Origin: JAKPAM01 sp047601745
Lineage (GTDB): Bacteria > Pseudomonadota > Gammaproteobacteria > Burkholderiales > Burkholderiaceae_E
Length of the DNA stretch: 64,000 bases
Assembly: GCA_047601745.1 (NCBI GenBank)
Contig: JASGIS010000001.1
Span: 6,262,001 to 6,326,000, forward strand
Reading direction: 5' to 3'
The translations under genes were made by a program, and so were the position numbers. Each line of letters opens with the position of its first letter. Positions within the stretch are counted from its first letter, which is position 1. This document shows positions 47,679 through 57,100 of the stretch, piece after piece. The notes beneath the pieces are model-generated. The model saw nothing but the letters and a program-made list of their open reading frames with translations. It searched no databases and was not told where the DNA came from.

Positions 47679-49709
47679 TCAGTCAGCCGCAGGGCCCGAC
47701 GGCATGCCGGCGGCCGCTGTCGACGATTCGTCCGGATCGGTCAGGACGAAGAGCAACGCGCCCGAAGGCACCTGCCGCCCCGCTTCGCACTGGATCCGGG
47801 ATACCTCGCCGGCCTGGGGCGCGACGACGTCGTGCTGCATCTTCATGGCCTCGAGCACGGCCAGCCGCGTGCCCCTTTCGACTCGCTGCCCCGGGCCCAC
47901 GAAGATGTCGAGGATGAGCCCGTGCATCGGTGCGAGCACGTTTCCGCCGGCGGCGGCGTCCGCGCCCGTCCGTCCACGGGTCAGCTTGTCCTCCAGCGAG
48001 AACCCGCGTCCGTCATGGCTGATGTCGATCCGGTTTCGCGCCGGGCACGCGTACCGCAGCGATCGATCGATACCGTTCAGGCTCAGGCCGGCCTCGCGAC
48101 CCTCGCGCCGGATCCGCGCGATCGCGAAGACCGCCGTCTCGTCGAGCGTGAGCTCGTACGTCTGGTCGCCCGTCGGCCGCACGACGACGTCCCGGTCGGC
48201 CAGCTCGAAGCGGCTGTACTTGATGCCGTCGCTCGACCAATCGAGCAGTTCCGGGGCGACCCCTAAGCTGGCATCCGCCAGGCGATCGCGCTGATGCAGG
48301 TACAGCAGCATCCCCGCCATTGCCAGTTCCTCGTCCGAGATCGCCGGCGGCTGCCACCCGGGCGCCGGAAATTCCTCGGCGATGAAAGCGGTCGTCGCCC
48401 CGCCGCTGACGAACGTCTCCTTTCGCAGCGCGGCGATCAGGAAATCCCGGTTGCTCCGCGGGCCGACGATGACCGTGGACTTCAAGGCCTCGATCAGCCT
48501 CGCGCGCGCCACCTCCCGCGTCGGGCCCGAGGCGATGATCTTGGCCAGCATCGGGTCGTAGTGAGGCGAGACCACCGACCCCGTCTCGATGCCGTCATCG
48601 CAACGGATCCCCGGCCCCGATGGCCGTTGCCAGCATTCGATGCGGCCGGTGGACGGCAGGAACCCGGCGGGCACGTCCTCGGCATACAGCCGGGCCTCGA
48701 TCGCATGGCCGGTCAGCGTCACGGCGTCCTGCGTGACGCTCAAGCCGAGACCTTCCGCTACCTGGAACTGCCACTGCACGAGATCGATCCCGGTCACCGC
48801 CTCGGTCACCGGATGCTCGACCTGGATGCGCGTGTTCATCTCGAGGAAGTAGTAGCTGCCCGCCTGATCGAGAAGGAACTCGACGGTGCCCGCGCCCACG
48901 TAATCGATGGCCCGCGCCGCGGCCACCGCCGCCGCGCCCATCCGTTCCCGCAGCTCGGGCGTCATCACCGGGCACGGCGCTTCCTCGAGCACCTTCTGGT
49001 GCCGGCGCTGGACCGAGCAATCGCGTTCGCCGAGGTGAATGACATTGCCGAGGCTGTCGCCGAACACCTGGATCTCGACGTGCCGAGGCCGCCGTACCGC
49101 CCGCTCGAGGATCAGCGCGCCGGAGCCGAAGGCGCTCTGCGCCTCGGCGCGGGCCGACTTCAGCGCGTGCGGAACGTCTTCCATTCGCTCGACCAGCCGC
49201 ATGCCGCGCCCGCCGCCGCCGGCCGCCGCCTTGACCATCAAGGGCAGGCCGATCCGCTCGGCCTGCGCGAGCAAGGTGGCGTCCGACTGGTCGGTGCCGT
49301 CATAACCCGGCACGCACGGCACGCCCGCCTGCGCCATGCGGCGGCGCGCCCCGGCCTTGTCGCCCATCCAGCGGATGGCCTCGGGCGATGGTCCGATGAA
49401 GACCAGGCCGTTGTCGACGCAGGCTTGCGCGAACCGGGCGTTCTCCGACAGGAAGCCATAACCCGGATGAATCGCCTGCGCGCCGGTCGCCTTCGCCGCG
49501 TCGATGAGATGCTCGACGTTCAGGTACGAGGCACCCGGGGCGGCTTCGCCGATGGATACCGCCGTGTCCGCATACGCGACGTGCGGAGCGCGGGCATCGG
49601 CCTCCGAATACACGGCGACCGTGCGGTAACCCAGCGCTCGCGCCGCGCGCATCACGCGGATGGCGATCTCGCCGCGATTGGCGATCAGGACGGTCTCGAA
49701 TTTCCTCAT
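47679..49709 (-). CDS. acyl-CoA carboxylase alpha subunit, biotin carboxylase + BCCP (geranyl-/methylcrotonyl-CoA type)
   Basis: 676 residues. The biotin carboxylase domain covers about 1-450: VLIANRGEIAIRVMRAARAL, the Gly-rich ATP loop KAAAGGGGRGMRLV, ERDCSVQRRHQKVLEEAPCP, and EMNTRIQVEHPVTEAVTG. The C-terminal biotin carrier has EAMKMQHDVV with the biotinylated Lys. The ATG at 49709 starts at MRKFETVLIANRG. It begins 7 bases after the beta-subunit stop. The neighbouring AtuA points to a geranyl-CoA-like substrate rather than 3-methylcrotonyl-CoA (inference). Confidence 0.9.
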   Translation of the reverse strand: MRKFETVLIANRGEIAIRVMRAARALGYRTVAVYSEADARAPHVAYADTAVSIGEAAPGASYLNVEHLIDAAKATGAQAIHPGYGFLSENARFAQACVDNGLVFIGPSPEAIRWMGDKAGARRRMAQAGVPCVPGYDGTDQSDATLLAQAERIGLPLMVKAAAGGGGRGMRLVERMEDVPHALKSARAEAQSAFGSGALILERAVRRPRHVEIQVFGDSLGNVIHLGERDCSVQRRHQKVLEEAPCPVMTPELRERMGAAAVAAARAIDYVGAGTVEFLLDQAGSYYFLEMNTRIQVEHPVTEAVTGIDLVQWQFQVAEGLGLSVTQDAVTLTGHAIEARLYAEDVPAGFLPSTGRIECWQRPSGPGIRCDDGIETGSVVSPHYDPMLAKIIASGPTREVARARLIEALKSTVIVGPRSNRDFLIAALRKETFVSGGATTAFIAEEFPAPGWQPPAISDEELAMAGMLLYLHQRDRLADASLGVAPELLDWSSDGIKYSRFELADRDVVVRPTGDQTYELTLDETAVFAIARIRREGREAGLSLNGIDRSLRYACPARNRIDISHDGRGFSLEDKLTRGRTGADAAAGGNVLAPMHGLILDIFVGPGQRVERGTRLAVLEAMKMQHDVVAPQAGEVSRIQCEAGRQVPSGALLFVLTDPDESSTAAAGMPSGPAAD

Positions 49710-49716
49710 CTCTCGC

Positions 49717-51342
49717 TCACATCCGGGCGACGCCAAAGCTGTTGGCTTGCACGGTACGGCGCCGGGCTTCGGCGCAGGTCTCCAGCGCGAAGCCCAGAAC
49801 CCGCCGGCTGTCGCGCGGGTCGATGACGCCCATGTCGAGCATCTGCCCCGAGGTGTAGAAGGCATCTTCCTGCGCCTCGTAATGGGCGATCAGGTCGGCT
49901 TTCTGCTTGGCCAGCAGTTGCTCGTCGACGGCCTGGCCGCGTCGCGCGGCCGCCTGCCGCGTGACCTGCTCCATCGTCAGCGCGGCCTGCTCGCCGCCCA
50001 TGACCCCGGTGCGCGCGTTGGGCCAGGCGAACAGGAAGTCCGGGTCGTAGCCCAGGCCCGCCATGCCGTAATTGCCGGCACCGAAGCTGGCGCCGATGTA
50101 GAGCGTGATCTTCGGCACGCGGATGTTGGCCACCGCCTGGATCATCTTGGACCCGTGCTTGACCATGCCGCCCTGCTCGTATTCGCGGCCGACCATGTAG
50201 CCGGTGATGTTGTTGAGGAAGATCACCGGAAGCTGCGCCTGATCGCACGATTGCAGGAACTGCGCCGCCTTGGCGGCGCCGTTGGGGTCGATCGGGCCGT
50301 TGTTGCCGACGATGCCGCAGGCGCGTCCCATGATCCGGGCGTGCGTGCACACGACGGTGGGGCCATAGCGCGACTTGAATTCGCTGAAACACGAATCGTC
50401 GGTCAGCCGGACCAGCACTTCGCGCACGTCGTAGGCTTTCCGGTAGTCGATCGGCACGACACCGGCGAGCTCGTCCGGACTGTAGCGGGGCGGCCGGTAG
50501 TCGCCCGCCGGTTGCTCGGGCGCGCAGTGCCGGTTCCAGTCGAGCTGCTCGACCAGTCCGCGCAGCAGCGTGATCGCGTGCGCATCGTCATCGGCCAGAT
50601 ACTCGACCAGACCGGATACCTCGGCATGCATGACGGCGCCGGCCAGTTCTTCCTCGTCGGCGATCTCGCCGGTGGCCGCCCTCACCAGGGCCGCGCCGCC
50701 GAGCGACGCCCGGCCGCGGCCGCGCACGGCGATCACGTAGTCGCTCAGGCCCGGGTAGTAGGCGCCTCCGGCCGTCGACGGGCCATGCAGGATCGTCAAC
50801 ACGGGAACGCCGGCGGCGCTCAACTGCGCCAGGCGCCGGAAACCGCCGCCGCCCCACGCCCAGGCGGCGACGTTGTACTTCATCAGATTGGCGCCGGCGC
50901 TCTCGACCAGTTGCAGGAACGGCAGCTTCAGCAGGCGCGCCATGTCCAGGCATCGCCTGAGCTTCTCTCCGCTCTTGGCGGTACTGGCCCCGGCGTTGAT
51001 GCCGCTGTCGTACGCGTAGATCATGCAGCGCACGCCCGAGACGAAGCCTATGCCGGCCAGCGTGCTGGCGCCGGGAATGCTCTTGTCCCGATCCGGATCG
51101 TCGACCAGGTAGTTGGCCAGTCCGAACAGCTCGAGGAAAGGCAGGCCGGGATCGAGCAATCGCGCGATCCGCTCGCGCGGCAGCAGTTGGCCGCGCTTCT
51201 GAAAGACTTCCCGCCGACGCTCCGAAAGCCGGCGCGGACGATCGCGCAACCGATGCAATCGATCGACGAGCCCCAGCATCTCGGTACGGTTTCTCGCGTA
51301 CTCGCCGGACTGGACGTCAACGAGGGAATCGAACGTATCCAT
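49717..51342 (-). CDS. acyl-CoA carboxylase beta subunit, carboxyltransferase (geranyl-CoA type)
   Basis: 541 residues. The N-terminal acyl-CoA site has GRGRASLGGAALVRAATGEI and HGPSTAGGAYYPGLSDYVIA. The C-terminal biotin site has FLNNITGYMVGREYEQGGMV and GAGNYGMAGLGYDPDFLFAW then GVMGGEQAALTM. Where methylcrotonyl-CoA carboxylases, as I recall them, have HFGRIF, this protein has WGGGGF, which may open the pocket for a longer chain. I use the ATG at 51342; a GTG 9 bases earlier is possible. It is the first gene of the unit. Confidence 0.88.
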   Translation of the reverse strand: MDTFDSLVDVQSGEYARNRTEMLGLVDRLHRLRDRPRRLSERRREVFQKRGQLLPRERIARLLDPGLPFLELFGLANYLVDDPDRDKSIPGASTLAGIGFVSGVRCMIYAYDSGINAGASTAKSGEKLRRCLDMARLLKLPFLQLVESAGANLMKYNVAAWAWGGGGFRRLAQLSAAGVPVLTILHGPSTAGGAYYPGLSDYVIAVRGRGRASLGGAALVRAATGEIADEEELAGAVMHAEVSGLVEYLADDDAHAITLLRGLVEQLDWNRHCAPEQPAGDYRPPRYSPDELAGVVPIDYRKAYDVREVLVRLTDDSCFSEFKSRYGPTVVCTHARIMGRACGIVGNNGPIDPNGAAKAAQFLQSCDQAQLPVIFLNNITGYMVGREYEQGGMVKHGSKMIQAVANIRVPKITLYIGASFGAGNYGMAGLGYDPDFLFAWPNARTGVMGGEQAALTMEQVTRQAAARRGQAVDEQLLAKQKADLIAHYEAQEDAFYTSGQMLDMGVIDPRDSRRVLGFALETCAEARRRTVQANSFGVARM

Positions 51343-51453
51343 GGTCGACACACGCCATCAAGCTCAGGGAGTTCGAGTGACGTGCCCGACGTCCTCCACC
51401 GAATCATCGGCCGAGGATCCGCTCGGTTCCAGTTAGAACTTGTCCGCCGTTCG

Positions 51454-51468
51454 ATAAGATTCTCTTAT
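51454..51468. promoter_or_regulatory. perfect LysR-type box ATAAG-N5-CTTAT
   Basis: ATAAG-ATTCT-CTTAT is a perfect inverted repeat with the T-N11-A spacing favoured by LysR regulators, 112 bp upstream of the carboxylase beta start. It lies in one of the few AT-rich patches of the island. It probably controls the Atu-like unit. It overlaps the end of a LysR relic. Confidence 0.65.
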
Positions 51469-51566
51469 GTTAGAGAACGGCGCAGCACCAGGCTCTTCAG
51501 CGCCACGCCGTCCAGCCCCTCCTCGAGCTGGCGGATCTGGTGACTGGTCGCGGCAGGCTGGGCAAC
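51465..51566 (-). pseudogene. LysR helix-turn-helix relic
   Basis: The minus strand encodes VAQPAATSHQIRQLEEGLDG then VALKSLVLRRSLT and a stop at 51465. This closely follows the LysR pattern QPAVSHQIRQLEExLGVxLFxRxxRxVxLT, but with one inserted residue, no upstream start in frame with LysR similarity, and no effector domain. It is a fragment of roughly the second half of the DNA-binding domain. Confidence 0.5.
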
Positions 51567-51917
51567 GACGCCCGCCGGCCCTATGCTTGCCGGACGGGGC
51601 GCGACGCCGATGATCTCGACGAACTCGTCGCCGCGGCCCGCACGCTGCTGGCCGGCCGCACGCAATGGGTTGCCGTGACCAGCGCGGCGCCGCTCGCGTC
51701 GACGCAGAACACGATGCAGGTCGTGCTGGCGACCCGTTCGGCGACTCACGTATTGACCCACCCGCGCATCGACGGCACGCCGAAAGGGACCGCCGACCTG
51801 TTCTGCGCGACGCTGACCGCGCACTGGCTGCGCGGCACCGCCTTGCCCGAGGCCGCGCTCGCGCCGACGCCGCACTACTCGAGCTTGATCCCCGCCTTCT
51901 CGACGATCGATCGATAG
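51567..51917 (+). pseudogene. pyridoxal kinase (PdxY-type) 3' relic
   Basis: The plus-strand frame gives DLDELVAAARTLLAGRTQWV, AVTSAAPLAS, then MQVVLATRSATHVLTHPRID, GTPKGTADLF and CATLTAHWLRGTALPEAALA, matching the C-terminal third of pyridoxal kinases, where KGTGDLF is the anion-hole motif. Here it reads GTAD, with the key Gly replaced. No N-terminal substrate domain precedes it. Its end overlaps the convergent Bug gene by 43 bases. It is a decayed gene abutting the LysR relic. Confidence 0.65.
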
Positions 51918-52855
51918 ATCGTCGTGTAGGTCGCCAGCGTCTGCTTCAGTTCGTCGGGCGAGGAGCTGCCGGCGACGATGCCGGCCGCCTGCAGCTTGTC
52001 GATCAGCGCCGCATCGCGCAGCGCTCGCCGCGCATGGTCGTTGAGGATGCGGATGATCGGCTCGGGAGTCCCGCGCGGCGCGAACAGGCCGAACAGTCCG
52101 GACAGCGTGAACCTGTCATAACCCTGCTCGACCATCGTCGGTACGTCGGGGATCGCCTGGGCGCGCACCTTCGACGTCACGCCGAGCAGGCGCAGCTTGC
52201 CCTCCCTGGCCTGGGCCAGCGGGCCGTTGATCCCGGCGAACGCCATCTGGATCGTGTTCGAGACGACGTCGAGGATCATCGGCGCCGTGCCCTTGTACGG
52301 AACATGGCCGAGATCGAGCCCGCCGCTGAGCTGGCTGAAATACTCGAACGCCAGGTGCGTCGCCGAAGTCACGCCATCGGAACCGTAGCTGAACCTGCCC
52401 GGGTTCGCCTTGATCAGCGAGACCAGTTGCGGCACCGAGCTGACGCCGAGCGACGCGTTGACGAACAGCACGAGCGGGATCTCGGCGGCCAGCGAGATCG
52501 GCGCGAAATCGTCGATCGACTGCCATGGAATGTCTTTCCGGACCTGAGGCGTGAGGGTAAGCGGGCCGCTGCTGACCATGCCGAACGTGTAGCCGTCCGG
52601 CTGCGCGCGCGCGACGGCGGCCGTCCCGATCAGTCCCGCGGCGCCCGCCATGTTCTCGACGACCACCGACTGTCCGAGCGTCGCCGACATCCGCTCGGCG
52701 ATCAGCCGCGCGGTCAGGTCGCTGGGACCGCCGGGCGGAAACGCCAGGATCAATCTCAGCGGACGGGACGGGTAACCCGCATCCTGGGCCCGTGCAGCGG
52801 AGATGCCGGCGATCGCGGCGAGTCCCAGCATGCCCAGTGCGTCGCGCCTGCTCAT
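51875..52855 (-). CDS. Bug/TctC-family substrate-binding protein
   Basis: 326 residues. A signal with an RR pair (MSRRDALGMLGLAAIAGISA, cleavage near ARAQ) precedes LRLILAFPPGGPSDLTARLI, VVENMAGAAGLIGTAA and VPYKGTAPMILDVVSNTIQM. It has the usual family length. It is downstream of an inverted repeat (52937-52955) related to one at the other end of the single-chain carboxylase unit, so it is probably controlled with that unit. Ligand unknown. Confidence 0.9.
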   Translation of the reverse strand: MSRRDALGMLGLAAIAGISAARAQDAGYPSRPLRLILAFPPGGPSDLTARLIAERMSATLGQSVVVENMAGAAGLIGTAAVARAQPDGYTFGMVSSGPLTLTPQVRKDIPWQSIDDFAPISLAAEIPLVLFVNASLGVSSVPQLVSLIKANPGRFSYGSDGVTSATHLAFEYFSQLSGGLDLGHVPYKGTAPMILDVVSNTIQMAFAGINGPLAQAREGKLRLLGVTSKVRAQAIPDVPTMVEQGYDRFTLSGLFGLFAPRGTPEPIIRILNDHARRALRDAALIDKLQAAGIVAGSSSPDELKQTLATYTTIYRSIVEKAGIKLE

Positions 52856-52936
52856 CGTTCGGTCTCCGTTCGTGGGGATTCGTTGACGCGAACGAGTTTA
52901 CCGACGATGGCAGACGTTTCCAATTTATACACCTAT

Positions 52937-52955
52937 CGGTCTATTTTGCAGACCG
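52937..52955. promoter_or_regulatory. inverted repeat CGGTCT-N7-AGACCG upstream of Bug gene
   Basis: CGGTCT (52937-52942) and AGACCG (52950-52955) are perfect arms around ATTTTGC, in the gap between the IclR gene's stop side and the Bug gene start. The AGACCG half-site recurs at 57.67 kb. It is a likely operator for the IclR protein encoded next door. Confidence 0.6.
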
Positions 52956-53014
52956 ACAGATCACATCGGGATCGATGGATCGCGCTGCGCCCGAGGCACG
53001 CGTGGCCGCCTCGC

Positions 53015-54064
53015 TCACGACGTGCGACGCCGCCTCGCTCCGGTCGATGCGCCGGTCGAGACCCCGGCCGATGTCTTGCCGGACGCCCTGGTCGCCGTAC
53101 CGGCTCCGCCCGCACCAGCCCCTACCCCCCCGGCCCTTGCCGCACCGCCCCTTACCGCACCGGCCCCTGCGGCACCGCCCCCTGCCGAACTGGCCGCTGC
53201 CGTACCGGCTCCTGCCGAACTGACGCTCGCCGAACCGGCGCTTGCCGCGCTGCCCCCCGCGCCATCGGCGCCCGCCGCGCCGGCATCCTGCCGCGACCGG
53301 CCGCGCGCCCCGCCCGACGGCGGCTCGCCGAACATCGATTGCCGGATCGCGGTCGCGGCGGCCACCACGTGGGGCGCCATCGCCTTCAGCCAGGCGGGGC
53401 GCAGGCGGTCGGTCGGACCGGATACGCCGATCGCGGCGATCGGTGTGCCGTTGGGCCCGAAGACCGGCGCCGACACGCCCGACAGGCCGATGCGATTCTC
53501 GTCGCGGCTCGTCGAATAACCGTTCGCGCGGATCCTGGCCATCTCCTTCAGGAAGGCCTCCGGCCTGGCGAACGTGAATTCGGTGAAGGGGCGCAGGCGC
53601 CTGGACAGCGAGGCGAGATACGCCTCGTCCTGCCAGGCGATCAACGCCTTGCCCGATGAGGTCGTCCAGCACGCGCGCCTCGCGCCGCGCTGCAGATTCG
53701 CGCGAACCGGCTGCGGGCTGTCGAGGATGTCGAGATAGACGACGTCGTCGCCCTCGAGCATCGCGAAGTAGACCGTTTCCTCCGAACGCTCAAGCAGCCC
53801 GCGCAGATGCGGGCCGGCGATGCGGGGCAGGTCCAGGTTCGTCATCAGCGCATTGCCGAGCTCCCACAGCTTGAGCGACGCGCGATAAGTGCCCTCGGCG
53901 ACGTTCTTGTTCAGATAGCCGAGCTCGGTCAGCGCCTGGGCCAGGCGGTGCGCATTGCTCTTGCCGATGCCCAGCGTGCGCGACAGCTCGGAGATCCCTT
54001 GAGGATCCGGGCTGCGCGCCAGTTGCTCGAGCAGGGCCAGTCCTTTGACGAGGGTATTGTTCAA
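53015..54064 (-). CDS. IclR-family regulator with long Ala/Gly-rich tail
   Basis: 349 residues. The winged helix (ISELSRTLGIGKSNAHRLAQ, about 24-51) and effector domain (TSSGKALIAWQDEAYLASLS to GVSAPVFGPNGTPIAAIGVS) end near residue 245. Residues 251-349 form an Ala/Gly/Ser-rich extension ending in RRRRTS, far beyond the usual IclR length of 250-270. The tail is encoded by degenerate repeats of about 15 bp. The gene lies 101 bp below the single-chain carboxylase on the same strand and probably regulates it. Confidence 0.85.
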   Translation of the reverse strand: MNNTLVKGLALLEQLARSPDPQGISELSRTLGIGKSNAHRLAQALTELGYLNKNVAEGTYRASLKLWELGNALMTNLDLPRIAGPHLRGLLERSEETVYFAMLEGDDVVYLDILDSPQPVRANLQRGARRACWTTSSGKALIAWQDEAYLASLSRRLRPFTEFTFARPEAFLKEMARIRANGYSTSRDENRIGLSGVSAPVFGPNGTPIAAIGVSGPTDRLRPAWLKAMAPHVVAAATAIRQSMFGEPPSGGARGRSRQDAGAAGADGAGGSAASAGSASVSSAGAGTAAASSAGGGAAGAGAVRGGAARAGGVGAGAGGAGTATRASGKTSAGVSTGASTGARRRRTS

Positions 54065-54165
54065 TGACGCTCCATCGAGACGGATGGCCGGCGACCGGCC
54101 TGATCGGCCGATTCTGCCACGCCGAAGTCGCGGCGAATGCCGCCGACCGCGCTGCGGCCCACCGA

Positions 54166-57100
54166 CTACCAGCTATCGATGTTCGGGCGCTTCTTGCCGG
54201 CCCGTGCGAGCGGCGCCGGCAGCATGGCCAGGCCGCTCGTGATCCATCGACGGGTGTCCGCCGGATCGATGACGTCGTCGATCCACCCGAACGGCGCGAT
54301 CGTCGCGGCCTTGCCCTGCTGGTACAGCTTGTCCACCCGATCCTGGTACAGCGCCTCGCGCGCCCGCGGATCGTCGATCGCCGCGAGTTCGGCGCGATAA
54401 GCGAGCCGGACCGCGCCCTCGAGTCCCATCGGGCCGAACTCGCCGGTCGGCCAGGCGACGACGAAGGTCGCGGCCCGCTGGAACGCGCCGCTGCCCATCG
54501 CGATGCCGCCCAGGCCATAACATTTGCGCAGCACGACGATGAACATCGGCACCGTCATGCCCGCGGCGGTCACGAACATCCGCGACGTGTGCCGGACCGC
54601 CGCCTTGCGTTCCGAATCGGGCCCGACCATGAAGCCAGGGTTGTCGACCAGCGACAGCAACGGGATGTCGTACGCATCGCAGAGCTGCATGAAGCGCGCG
54701 GCCTTGTCGGCCTCGTCCGAGGCGATCGCGCCGCCGTCGTGGATCGGATCGTTGGCGATGACGCCGATCGGCCGCCCCTCGACGCGGATCAGCGCGGTCA
54801 CCATCGCGCGCCCGAAATCGCGGCGCAGCTCCATCACGCTGTCCGCGTCGGCGAGCGTCGCGATCACCTTGCGGACGTCGTAGACGCGCAGGCGGTTCTC
54901 GGGGATGACGTTGCGCAGCACGCGCTGGTCCGACGCCTGCCAGTCGGCGATCGGCCCCTGGAAATACGACAGGTAGCGGCGCGCCGCGTCGACCGCCTGC
55001 GCTTCGTCGTCGACGACCACGTCGATCACGCCGTTCGGCGCCTGGAACGACACCGGACCGACGTCGTCGGCCTCGACCTTGCCGAGGCCGCCGTACTCGA
55101 TCATCACCGGCCCGCCCATGCCGATCGACACGTCGCGGGTCGCGATGATCACGTCGCAGCCGCCGACCAGCGCGGCGTTGCCGGCGAAGCAGCGGCCGGT
55201 GACGATGGCCACCATCGGTACCAGGCCGCTGAGCCGCGCGAACCGCCAGAACGTCGGGTTCGACGGATTCATTCCCTGGATGTTGTCGGTATCGCCGGGC
55301 CGGCCGCCGCCGCCCTCTCCGAACAGCACCAGCGGAATGCGCAGGCGTTCGGCCAGCTCGAACATGCGGTCCTTCTTCCGATGCGCGAGAAAGCCCTGGC
55401 TGCCCGCCAGCACCGTGTAGTCATAAGCGATCACCATGCAGCGCGCGGCCTCGGCGTCGAACAACGAGCGATTGACGGTGCCCATGCCGGCGATCATGCC
55501 GTCGGCCGGCGTCTCCCGGCGCAACCGGTCGAGCGGCACGCGGCCGCGCCGCGCGGCGACGACCAGCCCGCCGTATTCGACGAAGCTGCCGTCGTCCAGC
55601 AGATCGTCGACGTTCTCCCGCGCGGTCCGTTTGCCGGACGCGTGCCGCCGGGCCACCGCCTCGGGCCGGTTCCGGTCGAGTCCGAACGCGTGCAGATCGA
55701 GCACCTCCTGCAGATCGGCGCGAATGCCGTCGACGGCCTGCTCCGCCTGCGAAGCGGCCGCCTCGTCGACCGCTTCGCGTTCGCTCAGGTGCAGCAGCGG
55801 CTGGCCTTCTTCGACGACGTCGCCGACAGCGACCAGGGTAGCCAGCACGACGCCGTGGCGCGCCGGCAGCACCACATGCTCCATCTTCATCGCTTCGATG
55901 ACCGCGACCTCGGTTCGCGGCGAGACCTCGTCGCCGGCCGCGACGGCCATCGCGACGATCCGCCCCTTCAGCGGGCTCGGTACGGCAGCGGCACCGGGCG
56001 GCACCTCGGGCCACGCACCGACCGAGCGGGGCGCCGCGCGCCGCGCCGCCGTCGTCGCCGCCGCGGTCGCGGGCGCGGTCGCCGCCCCGGTGATCGCCCC
56101 GGTCACCGCCTCCGGATCCGCCTCCTGACCCGCCGCCGGATCCGCTGCAAGACCCGTCGCAGGATCCACCGCCGGCAACGGCCACTGGGACCGGCGACGC
56201 TCGGCCAGCGCCTCCGCCCGGCGGACCAGCGCGGGCAATTCGCGGTCGATGAGCGCCGTATCGAAAGCGCCCCGCCGGACGTCCGGATGTTCGAGCACCG
56301 CCTGCAGGAAATCGAGGTTGCTCGGACGGCCGACGATCCGGAATTCTCCGGCCGCCAGGCGCGCGCGTTCGGCGACGGTCGCGAAATCGGCGCGGCCGTC
56401 GTGGACCACCAGCTTGGCGATCAGCGAGTCGAAGTTGCCGCTCGGATCGAGTCCGGTGTAGCCGCAGGAATCGACCCGGATGCCCGGCCCGGACGGCAGA
56501 TCGAAGGCCCGGAGCACGCCCTCGCCGGCACGGGTCATCCCCTGCCCGTCGATCGATTCGAGATTGACGCGCAGTTCGATCGCCGATCCGGCCGCCGCCG
56601 GCGTCGCGCCATCCAGGCCGAGCTCGGCCAGCGTGCGCCCCAGCGCCACGGCGATCTGCGCCTCGACCAGATCAATGCCGGTGACGGCCTCGGTCACCGT
56701 GTGCTCGACCTGCAGACGGGCGTTGGCCTCGATGAACACGTGATCGCCGTCGCCGCCGGTCGACACCAGGTACTCGAAGGTGCCGAGCCCCTTGTAGCCG
56801 AGCACCTCGCTCAGGCGCAGCGAATGGTTCGCGAGGCTGGCGCGAAGCACCGGATCCAGGCCCGGCGCCGGAGCGATCTCGATCAGTTTCTGCCGGCGCC
56901 GCTGCAGCGAGCATTCGCGGTCGCCCAGACACACGGTGGTCCGGCCGTCGCCGAGGACCTGCACTTCGACGTGCCTGACCGAACCCAGCAGCCGCTCCAC
57001 GTACAGATCGTCGACGCCGAACGCGCTCTTCGCTTCGGAGCGGCAGCGTTCGTAGGCGCCGGCGATCTCGTCGAGCGCGTGGACCGCGCGCATCCCGCGC

